Assembly: GCA_004794655.1 (NCBI GenBank)
Contig: SMMW01000641.1
Span: 186,001-250,000 of the forward strand
Length of the DNA: 64,000 bases
Source: Marisa cornuarietis
Lineage: Eukaryota; Mollusca; Gastropoda; Architaenioglossa; Ampullariidae
Direction of reading: 5' to 3'
A program made the position numbers and the translations under genes. Positions 1-12,500 of the stretch are shown here, one piece after another. The notes beneath the pieces are model-generated. The model was not told where the DNA came from, did no database searches, and saw only the letters and a program-made list of their open reading frames with translations. Numbering within the stretch: the first letter of the stretch is position 1; each line of letters opens with the position of its first letter.

Positions 1-535
1 ATCTCCTCACTGAGAATTTGTGTTTTCCTAACACAATACTGAGATGGTTTCTTCTCTCAAAAACGTGTTAATTGACTGTTGGGTATGTTAAGTACAGCAG
101 TTAGCACCTACACGACTGTCCACATACATGTGAATGTGCATGCAGGTATGCATATGCACGTTAGTAAAGATGCATCTGATGAACCTCAACAGCTGCTTAC
201 TGTATTTTTTAAGCTGAGTAATAACTAAGGTATCCCACACAGTACTATTATGCCTTAAAAACAATTTTTGGAGCCAGATAGGAATTAAATCCTGAGATAA
301 GATCTGAACTTACCACCCATCAGATTCACTTGGTGATAAGCACTAGAATGTCCCCCCCACAAAAAACTAATTATATGCACAATAAAGATCATACAGTACA
401 TGCGTAAATGCATGGTAAAAATACTTCAAGCATGCTCTACTTAAAAGTCTGCCTAAACCGTCAGGAAACAAATAAACAGCTAATTGCCAGCAAAGCAGCA
501 CCATATTAAGGAAATAGTAAGCGCAGACAACTTAC
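1..535. other. Left edge: last visible ALDH intron
   Basis: AT-rich intronic sequence after the exon-13 donor. I searched for the expected short terminal exon (VTVKIPQKNS-like end) and did not find it, so it should lie beyond the window. Confidence 0.6.
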
Positions 536-3500
536 ATTCTTTACTTCAACATACTGCTGAAGCCCATACTCGCCCCTGAAATTAGAGAAAAATGCCAGAT
601 TACTAAATCCTCAGTTTGATTTTGGTGTTACTACAAAATCTGCTAATCTTTTATAAGTTAAGCCATTGAGCATAACTGCTTAATAAGAGAGGCACCTCAA
701 ACAATCATTTAGTGAGGTGAAACTCTTAAGACAAAGTAGTTTATAACTCACAAGAATGAAAACTATAAATATTAGTTATCTTCTGATGTTTTGTACAGTT
801 AAAAAAAATTGCTGTGATTATCATCATCATCTACAACAACAACCACTATAAAAAGTGAATTACTACATTTGATTACTAAAAATATACATTAATAGACACT
901 TTTGAAAGGCAAACATCATAGCCAAGCTACTCACAGTTCACGCCCAATGCCAGACATCTTAAATCCACCAAACGGTGCCTGTGGTGTCACAGCTTCATAG
1001 CAGTTCACCCTGCAGTGAAACAGTGAGATTAGCACTTGATGTCTAAACACTCTAATATGCTCTGGGAGAAAGAGTGTGAGGAAAGAGAGTGAGTACATAT
1101 TTATGCAAGGCTGAGTGGGTGGTGGGGGGGAGAAAGCTGGAGATGAGGTGACTGCAATGTCTCTGCTGTAACAATGATCCTTCATTAGATGAACAAATGA
1201 CACCAGAGACTGCCCAACACACAAAGCAGATGATGATGATTATGACTATGCTCTCTTTCCAACATGCAGATAACCGCCACAAATACTCAATGTGCGTAAG
1301 TAGAAACTGGATAAACCAGAACAGTAAACAGGTCTAGTGTTGGTGAAATATACAGTCTAGCTGATAAACAGCTGCCTGATGTAAGAAATTTAACAGGAAA
1401 CTTCATGCAACACACATACCAGACAGTGCCAGCACGCACACTGCTGGCGAAGGTCAGAGCTGTGTCAAGATCCTTTGTGAAGATGGCAGCACCCAGTCCA
1501 TATTTGGTGCTGTTGGCTCGCTCGATAGCTTCATCTAGGTCCTTAAACTTCAGAAGTTGCTGAACAGGTCCAAATATCTGTCCATGTGGAAAAGAATAAA
1601 GGTATGTAAAGAGTGCAGTAAGCAAAATTTTTAGGTACAAATGATTCGAACAATATGAAACACGCTCAACAAAATTTCCAAAATCATCACTGATACCATG
1701 CATAAGCATTTTGCAGAACATACTAAGAGGAGTTAATTAAACACGAAAATCAAGAAATAAAATGAAAAACCCTCAGTCATTAGTCATTCAAAAATCTAGT
1801 TACTTCTTCTGTGGCAATGGTCATCTGGTCCGTAACATTGGAGAAGACAGTTGGCTGAATGAAGTAGCCGTTGTTACCCAGACGATCTCCCCCAGCCTCC
1901 AGTGTGGCACCCTCCTCCTTGCCTTTGTTGATCAGACCCAAGATCTTCTCAAATTGATCAGCATCGATCTGGAGACAAAGAAGTTTAAAAGGTCTTCCTC
2001 TGATCACAAACTCCTGGTGTTATACTTAAAGTACAAACCGAGCTCAACATTTTTTTCTTTATGATCAGGATAAGTTTGTTTTCAAATAATATTTCCCAGA
2101 ATATAATAATAATAATAATGAAGAATTTTATAGCGCATATTCACACTCATAGAGAGCATGGTTAAAACAAGGAAGAGACATGGACTAAATGGACAGAACA
2201 TGAGGGACGGAAGAATAAACAACAGTACTGACGACAAACAGAAAACAGATGGAAAACCCAAAAAGACAGCAAGTAACAGGAACAGAGAATATAGTGATTC
2301 TGCAGAGAAAGATGGGTAGACAAGTAGCAAGAGCGGGAGGGGGGAGAGTAAAAAGGACGAGCATTGTGTGGACTGTGTTAGGAGTAAAGCTCAAGGAAGA
2401 GGTGTGTTTATAGTGCAGATTTGAAGGATTCAATTGTAGGAAGATGGCGGATATGGTGGTGGATAATATGAGTATGTAATTATGCTTAATTTTAAAGATA
2501 TAAGCCTTCAAACATCGGCATTCTCACCTGCCACTAGGAAAGCGGGAAAAAATTAATCTCCTATACTGAAGTTCTCTTAAGCGCCCTGAGTATTTGTAAC
2601 AGTGAGTGCGTATGTCTCGCTCAGGTTGTCGTGTTCAAAAAGCGTTTTTTTTTTCCCGAAAAAATGAAACAGCTGAATTTGGAATACAGCCCTACAGATT
2701 GGAACTTTATTTAGAAGCTTCAAATGAAGTTAAAAAAAAATAATTAAATAGTCCAAACTGAATTCATTCAACAGACTGAAAGTCAATCAGACCAACATTT
2801 AATGGACAACGATCACAGACATTGCAGTCTACGTTGTATTATTACTGACTGTCTGTTACTAAGTGGGTGCATTTGAGTTAATTTTCCCATGTGTATTAGT
2901 GTCAATAAAATGTAAACACGCTTCAAAAGTGTTTGTCTAAGAGAAACTCTTGTAATTCTTTTATTTGATGGTTACAACTGACTGCTGATAAGGATTTTTT
3001 TACAATTACAAATATAATGATAAATTGAAACATGTTTATCGATGTAAAAACTTATTTCTTCCTCGTTGAGCTGCATGCAACATTTTCTATTTACATACTG
3101 ATACTCGCACCTGTTCTCATTTAAGCTGTTATAATATGTTTATCACCCTCAATTCTTTTTTCCCCCCTATTTTTAGCTGCTTTGAGCATGTACATCAATG
3201 GAACCCTCACACAGTCAGTTGTTGTTAGCATTGTGGTGGATAAAGATATGAATGATGATGTGTTTGTGACTGTCACACGATGTTACTTGTAGACCAGACG
3301 GTGTAGAAACTGTCGATGTTGCATATCTGGTGTTGATCTACCAGCAGTCGTAGTTGGTTTTAACATCTCGTGCTTTTATATAGTAAGTACTTTCTCTTTG
3401 ACTTCAGCTAGTGCAGACAGCGCTATTTTTAGAAATACTACCGTTTCGTCACTTTGTTTTATTCACAAATCCAGGTGTGCTTAAGAGAAAAATATTAATA

Positions 3501-6500
3501 TAAAATCTTTCATGCCTCTTTGTCATAAAATACCACAGGAATATGTTTTTGTGATACTTTGTGCTCTGTTTCCAGCGATTTTTGCTCAGCAATCGGTATG
3601 GGCTTTAAGGAATGCTTCCAGGAAAAAATACATTTGAGAAAGAAAATGCATCACAATCACATGTACCTGAGGACCATTGATTGTCTTTTCATCAAAGGGA
3701 TCCCCAACAGTGCGCTGATTGGCAAGTTCCACTGTTTTCTTTACAAACTGATCGTAAATACTTTCATGGACAAAGGTGCGGGTGGCTGCGACACAGCACT
3801 GGCCCATGTTGGTCATGCAGGCATTTTGAGCCCAGACAGCAGCAGTGTCCACTGAAACAGTCAGTGTAGTGCAGAGTTGTAAGAATGACAGCAGTGTCTA
3901 CCAAAACCATGTACTGCAGATTTGTAAGAAACGATTACAATAGGTAAGAACCCTTTGTCTTGTGCAGCTTCTCATTTGCAGTATTTTGCTAGGACTGCCT
4001 TATGACAGACAGTAATTTAAAGAGATCAGAAATAATAAGGTGGCTGGAAAGAAAAGCCACAGATTAGCAAGGACAGGATGACTGACATATACAGACAGCA
4101 TTTTTATCAAATGACAAACTATGTCTTCACTACACACCATCAACATCTTGCATGAAGATGGCTGGACTTTTGCCTCCCAGTTCAAGGGTTGTCCTCTTGA
4201 GGTTTGTTGACCCTGCTGCCCTCAGTATAATCTGGCCAACCTGTGCAGTAATGAGTTATATTATAGACAATGAATCAAAGCATCTCATGAAAATAGTATA
4301 TTTTCAATTGCAGCAAGTGGTGTCAATTTAGACTGCAACTTACAAATGAGCCTACTTATTGTCAATGACTTATTTACAAACTACAGCATTGTCTCCTGGC
4401 AATGATTACAACATATAACAAACTATAGGACACTCTCTTGGGACACATTTTCTCCTGGGTGTAATCGTTCTGTTTCATTATAATAGTATACAAACTGATT
4501 TTTATCAGATAATATTGTACATGTATTCTGGCATTTTCCTAATACCACTATAACCTGTTAACACAGTAAATTATGTCAGATTCTAATGTTACCACATGTA
4601 TTATACAGATTCAGTATGTACAGTCTAGCACACCTTTAAGTGTAAGTTAAAAATGACACTGTATTTTGATGCGCAAAGCAATGGAACAGTTTTGCAGTTC
4701 CAGCAGTCTGTAGTCATCAGGTATGTGGCAATGTTTAACAATATAAAGCATTGCAAAAGTAATGTAAAAAACTGTATGCATTACAGCTAAGGTAAGACAA
4801 GTGCAGGTCAAGTACCTCTGTAGATCCAGTGAAAGCCACTTTGTCAATGTCTGGATGGTTAGTGATTGCAGCACCAGCAGTGGGACCATAGCCAGGCAAC
4901 ACTGCTACCACACCAGGTGGAAATCCAGCCTACAATCATAATATATAAGAACACAATGCACATCAACACTGCTACCACATGGAGTGGAAATCCAGCCTAA
5001 AATCACAATACTAGGGAAGAACACAATGTACATCAAGCATCAGCTGAAAAAAAGCAATTTTATATTACATTTATATTACATTATTATTTTTATTGGGTTT
5101 TCACTCCATACAATTTGCAGAAAGACTTGTCTAGCATTCTGTACATTTATGAGGTAATGACGCAACAATGACATTTCTCAAACACCACTTGGTCAGTTCA
5201 GAATGCAGCTCGTCTCTAGCAATAGGAGGCAAAATAACAGTTTGTAAAAAAATACAACTGCAACATTTTGATGTATGACAGACTCGAGATTACAGAATTC
5301 AGTCAATTTCAACTTTTGGAGGACTCCAAATAAAAAATAATGTAACAAAAAACTTCAAAATATTCATGCCGTGAATACACATAAATGAAGTGTGCACGCA
5401 ATCCAAGGGAAGTAACTTTTTAAAAGCCTTCAACACTATGTCTGACCTAAGGACCTGGAGACCTATTCTAAGAACCATTGGAGAATGTTTTCACAGCGTC
5501 CAGGCAAAACTAACTACAAGTCATCTGTCACTCATTTTATTTATTAGAGATTTATAAATTAAAGAAAGGGGATATAACATGGGACACAATTTTATTAGCA
5601 ATTTTCTTATCAGGGCATAAGAAATTTCAGCTCTATGGTGTTTCTTATTATTCCCATATTTTTCTGTTTTCACGTGTGATTTTAAACTAGCCTCAGTCAT
5701 CGAAGAAATATTCAAAGATACATTGCAAGTTCCTCACTGCACTTTTAGTCTTTTTTGTCCTACAATATTGTCACAGAGGGGTGACATGGAGGCTAATAGC
5801 CAGTACAGCGAGGGTAGCCAAGTCGCACCTGTTGTCATAGGGTTATTTTAGACAGTGAGAAAAGAAAGGGGAAAGAGTATTTAATTAACTGTTGCCGGCC
5901 AGCGCTTCACTTCCCAGAGAGACACACGGCAAGTGCCGAGACACTGCCTATGGGGGAGTGAAGGCTGCATCTTCTGAGAAAGGTGCGTTGTGATTTTTTT
6001 AGTATCTTGGATTGTTTACATAAGTTTTTTTTTTTCTTTATGTTTTTTTTAAAGAAAGATATAGATATGTAGTAGTAATTTTGTTTTGTTGTAATTTTGT
6101 TATAGGCGCAGTTAGTTGGAGTTAGCTGCAATTATTTGTATCCTGGAGAATTTGGCCAGGAGTATTGTTGTCGCTTGTCCCCAAGAGGCAGTGCCATGTG
6201 TATAACGCCTGTTCCACAGAGACAGCGTCAATAAAGAGAAGGTTGGGTCGCCTGTCCCTAGAGACAGCGCCATTTCATGTTCAACGTCTGGCCCCGAGAG
6301 GCAGCGTTTGTGTTGTGAGGTTGGGTAGCTCGTCCCAAGAGACAGCACCATTTTGAGTAAAACGTTTGTGGTTTGGGATATTTGTGAGTGGAGAATTTAT
6401 GTAGTTATTTTATATATATATATACATACACACTCATCGAATCGTCAGTTTTTCCAGTGACTGCAATTTAAGAACATTATCCAGAGTGAACATCGTAAAG

Positions 6501-9500
6501 TGACTTTGTGCCGGAGTATAACTTTACTACTATTCTTTGTTATCAATCAAACTGAGACAACAAACTTTCTTTTATAATATTTGATAATTAGATTATTTTG
6601 TACTTTAGAATTTATTGAATTTATTTTACTATGTTTACTGATTTAATTAACTGTATACAGGCGAGAAAAGAAGGCAGAGCTGTTTTGTTTGAGACAGAAA
6701 GAACGCGCAAATGTCCAGGCGTTAAGTGAACGCAGAGGCTGTGACAAATATTCAGTTTTTGTAATCTTTTTCTTTAAACCATCTATGCTGGAAACTGCAC
6801 ATTCCAATTTCCAGGCATAATGACTTTGTTCGCCATCTTGTCGTTTGCATAAAAAAATTTCCTAAATATTTTAGTTTGAAAATGGCTACCTATCACTACT
6901 GTCCACACACGCAAATCAAACTAACTCCTTATGCATGGGTGGGAGCTCAAAAGTTTCTTGGGTCAGAAGTCAAATCCAGACATCATACCACTTTTGTTAT
7001 GATGTCTAAAGCATAAAATCTGAAGAATTGTTAGTGACAAAAATGAACAAAACTGAATAGTCTGACAATAGATTTAAAGCATATGTAGACAGATACTTTA
7101 GATAAAAACTCAGTTTAGCTTCAGCTCTATAAGAAGTCTCCTGCAAAAGCGAACAATGATGGTTAACTTTTAGGCAGCTATCTTTGCTTTGGGCAATTTC
7201 TTTATTTTTGAGGAAATTGTTATGATTGTAAAGTATTATATGGTTCTTGTTCACCTATCAAAAAAGCTGTGATAACCCTCGTCATAAAATCATCCAACTG
7301 TACTACAGCACATTTGTTAGTATGCTCACATTATTACTTCATTCATAAGTTCTGTCTTTTCCTCACATGATCTGTTTCAATCCGAGACACAAGTTCCTCT
7401 TTTTAATGGTTCTGTCTCCAGCAGGAGGGGTCCTTTTTTTCACTCCCCCCTCCCCTCTTCCTTCTCTTTATGTGTGAGAGAGTGACAGTAAGTGAGAGAG
7501 AGTCTTAGAAATGGTGCAAGTTTCTTTTAAGATAAAAAGGCAAACAACTTGCCTTTTTCTTCATGGGATTTGAACAAGCCATTCTCAAAACAGATTATTA
7601 AAAATAAAAGATTATGCTTCAGCTTATCTTATGTAAGCTTTTCTTTCATTGTGAAGCATTCATTAATTTTTCATTGCTTATTTCAATTTTTTAAATGACA
7701 TAATTTACAAGTTCTTTAAGAACAACAATGATTTTAAAAAAGTGTCCTGATGTGTAAAATCGTATATGAAGAGGAAGTTTTAAGTATTATTCTTGGTAAC
7801 AGAAGTCTTGTAAGAAACAGCTCCTACCCTAATCAGCAAACCATGATGCTAATACTGAGTCAAATGGCAACGAACAATAGCAAATCATGCACCCCATCGT
7901 TTTCTGTATAGCTGTCTCTTATGACAACCCTGCTTTTTCTTTTTTTTTGTCACTTTCCTATTCCCTTTTACATGTCAACCCCTGAGCCCTCAAGTGGTCC
8001 ATGCAAGCTTTTGATGAGAAACTTCAAAACCTTTAATAACCCCAACTTCATGACATTTCTATTCTGGATGGCGACAGTTAACAAGAGGTAAATCGGTTTA
8101 AAAATTGCACTACAAATAACTAGGATTTTTCAAACAGTCTTCCTGTAGTTTTCGTTATTCTTACCAAGCTCAATTCCTCATGCTTTTTCACTGCCTGTCC
8201 CCTCCCAGTCATTCAGAATTTCATTTTATCCTCTACCCCTCCCCCATCCTGCATGAGTGGGACCCATTATTTAATGGGGGTAGACCTATGAAAACAGCAA
8301 TAGTTATGTCGCCTAGATTCTGACAGGACTCTGATGAGTTTTTCAACAGTGGAGCGGGAGAAGAATACACTTTGCACAAAATAAGAACTAATAAGCACCT
8401 CACCTGACCACAAGTTATAAGGTCCTATTTACTTAAAATAAGCACTTTTAATGCACATAAATCCCCAAATCTACAAACTAATAAGCTCCTATAAGGACTG
8501 TATGCACTCTAAAGATTCATTTCTGTATTACATGGTACCTGGAATATTCGCCAAGAAAGTGATGATTATAAAATAAGTAATCGGATTCGACTGGAATGAC
8601 ATAGAAAAGGTTGTAAAAATATACAGGTCTCACCTCCTTGACCAGTGATGCAATGAAAAGGGCAGATAGTGGCGTTTGTTCTGCGGGTTTAATGATGACC
8701 ACATTGCCAGCAGCCAGGGCAGGTGCTAGCTTCCACGTAAACATAGGTGTAGGGTAGTTCCACTGCAGATAAACATGGTGCTTGCTCATTGGCGTTTACA
8801 TACTGATGTAGACATCCAATTTATATACCGATGTAGACGTACAATTTATGTACTGAAATAAACATGTAATTTATGCACCAGTGTAACCTACTATTTGTAT
8901 ACAATGCAACTATAAAAATGTCTAATGAACTCTGACAACTGCACAAAAGCTAGAGCTAAATTTTATAGATTAGTTAGTACATACTGACTGCACTAGTCCC
9001 ACTGTTCATACAAAATTAAGATGATTTTGTAGATTGTATATGCACTATCAAAAATCAAAAGAGGCTTATTTGTATCAGATAGGTCACCTTCCACCCTTTG
9101 CATGCAAGAGAATTATTTGATCGCATACAAAGCTGACCACATATGTTCAAAAGGTGCTAAGACACAATGCTGAACTCACAGGAATGATCTGGCCACACAC
9201 TCCAACCGGCTCATGGCGAGTGTAGCAGAAAAAGTCGCCATCTGTTGATAACAAGTTTGGGTTTTAGTGAGAGAGAGACTAAGAAAGAGGGGGAGAGAAA
9301 CATATACACAGAATAAACTTATCTCATGACACTGGTTTTCCTCAAGAAATTACCTAAAAAATAATTTAACTCAACCATGCATCATCTCTGAATGTGAAAT
9401 AAATATCTTGGTGAGATATTCAAATATCATTATGTCATCAAGAAATACTGTCATCTAATCATAAGTTATGACAAATACTCACTGATGGGTAAGGTCTTGC

Positions 9501-12500
9501 CTTGAATCTTGTCAGCCCATCCAGCATAGTACCGCATGACTTGTAGGGAGAAGTGCACATCCCCAAGAGCAGACAGGTATGGTTTGCCATTGTCAAGAGT
9601 GTCAATGCTCTATCAAATATTACATACACTTAAATACAGGCACTGTGGTTTAATTATTAACACAATGAATCAAATGAAAAAAAAAAGTTGCAAGAGTAAT
9701 TTGGAGGAATAACAGCATATCTATAAATCTCACAGAGAAAGGACCCAACAACAGATCTGTAAAGAACATTTGTGAGCAGAGCAGCAAGCAAGGTCACAGA
9801 AATATATCACAAAAATTTCATCAGGAGAGCATGCTAGCACATAGATCATTAATTAGCCAGCGTTCTTCCACTGAAACTCAAACTATTTCATTTAAGTTAT
9901 TTTGGCTGCAGCCCAAAGGAAGTTACAGAATGAGAAAATATTTTTTTAATGGACCCCAAATAAGGAGTATTGCACACTAAGCACAAATATGTTCAAGGTT
10001 TACACACACATATACTAAGCACAAATATATTTAAATCTTCAAAGTTCACACACACACACACAAAGCACAAATATGTTTAAGGCGCGCACACACACACACA
10101 CACATGCACATAAAAGGGAGGAATGTGTTTGTAAATCATAACAAATGCATAAAGGGTAAATCTTACAGCAATCATTGCAATGTTTTTCTCTATCAGGTCT
10201 GCAAGCTGAAACAGAAGCCGCCCACGAACGCTGGCATCCATGCGTCTCCATGGTGATCCCAGCTTGAAAGCTTCTTTGGCTGCAGCAACTGCCTTGTCCA
10301 CATCAGCCTGCACAAGGAGATATCACCTTCAATCTTGAGACCAGTGAATACATTTCCCATTGAAACCAGCAAAATTATGCCTAACAAACTAGTCATACTA
10401 ACTATTACAGCAAAGCCAAGGAGTCATCTTGATTCACAGTTTTTTTTATTTCATCAAGAAAAAAAGAAGGAATGAATTGCATAGGATGCAGTGGCAACAT
10501 TTGTGCAGAATATTCTATTCGTTCATAAGCCCCGAAGGACTTTACCTACGTCAGTGCACTGCACAGTCAGACATGATCAAGACTCGATATTTGCTCCCAA
10601 TCTGATTGGAATTAAGCATTTCTGCCAACATGTAGCCAAAGAATAATAAAAAAAACAACTGATTCCAGTGCTGGTCTACAGCATGGAAGTCATTAGCATT
10701 TTGATTGCCTTCCTGACCCTGCCCACCCACATGGCTTAGACACAAGCTTGCGATCAATACTTCTCTCACCATCTCTTGCTTTCTTAGATGCCAGTCACTA
10801 TAGCTCTATATTATGCTTTATCTTCTTGTGCACACACTGCTGTTATGTATCTATCATGCCAGTCACTGTAGCTCTATGCTTTATCTTCTTGCACACATAC
10901 TGCTTATAACATGTTTTGCACTTCTGCCTATTCTAGTTCTAGAATTGTGTACAATAATATTACTGCATTTCAGTTACTGACACTGCATGGTTTTCATTAT
11001 TCATGCATAGAAATAATGTGTGTTTGCTATGCACATGCTTGTGTTTCTATGAGTGAGGTATTGAAGCTCTTGTGCCAATTTGATCCATGACTGTATCTGC
11101 TCAACAGCTAAAACTTTCTTCAATTTGTCTCTCAGCTGTAAATGGCTGCCTGCTACAACTTATCTCTGGCATAACAATACAGACAAAGCAGGACCATCCG
11201 AATTTCCTCACCTTGTCAGCTTCCTGTACGTCAATAATTTTCTCCCCTGTAGATGGATTTATGGCTGGAAATGTCTTGCCACTATCAGAGTTGACAAACT
11301 CATTGTTGATAAATAACTGAAACAGAACAGTAAGTAAACATGAAGACTAATCACACACACATATCAACACTCTCTGTAGAAATGTATCAGTATCATGAAC
11401 CCTAATAATCTGTGTTTTCAGCTTAGTATTTGTGATGATTTTAACTAACATTAAGATTTTTTCTTAAATACCAAAAATGACTGTAAAATTGTTACTTATA
11501 AACGACATTGTAACAACCTTCCTTCTTCATAAAAGTGTTGTCCAGTGATAGATACTACATAAATAGTACAAGACAGATTTATTATATGTATACACATTTA
11601 TTTTGAACCTTCTGTATAAAATATTTTGTGGCCAAACTTTAATTGACAAGCCAAACGTAAGTTGTCAAGTGCCTGTCGAAAAAAGCCCTCCCACCTAATC
11701 ACACAGCAAGTGAAATGACAATGACACAAAGTAGTAATCTACTTCAAAATTTCAAACTAATTTGAAAAGAAATACACTAACCAACACATATACACATTCC
11801 AACCACACAGTCTAGTATTGCTTCACACCACCAGTAGAACTACCTGTCTCTACACACACAGTCTAGTATTGCTTCACACCACCAGTAGAACTACCTGTCT
11901 CTACACACACAGTCTAGTATTGCTTCACACCACCAGTAGAACTACCTGTCTCTACACACACAGTCTAGTATTGCTTCACACCACCAGTAGAACTACCTGT
12001 CTCTACACACACAGTCTAGTATTGCTTCACACCACCAGTAGAACTACCTGTCTCTACACACACAGTCTAGTATTGCTTCACACCACCAGTAGAACTACCT
12101 GTCTCTACACACACAGTCTAGTATTGCTTCACACCACCAGTAGAACTACCTGTCTCTACACACACAGTCTAGTATTGCTTCACACCACCAGTAGAACTAC
12201 CTGTCTCTACACACACAGTCTAGTATTGCTTCACACCACCAGTAGAACTACCTGTCTCTACACACACAGTCTAGTATTGCTTCACACCACCAGTAGAACT
12301 ACCTGTCTCTACACACACAGTCTAGTATTGCTTCACACCACCAGTAGAACTACCTGTCTCTACACACACAGTCTAGTATTGCTTCACACCAAAAGTAGAA
12401 CTGCCTGTCTCTACACACTTGAGTAATGCACTCTCCATTTCACTCGCTTTCATGATTCACTTGCATAAAGTGATTTTTAATTGGCTGTCAACAGTGATGG

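Noticed and set aside
109..120. Possible acceptor for the missing last ALDH exon
   Set aside because: The sequence that would follow on the minus strand does not encode the expected VTVKI-like end.
11818..12426. 202-codon repeat protein-like frame
   Set aside because: Lies wholly inside the 51-bp intronic minisatellite of the ALDH gene.
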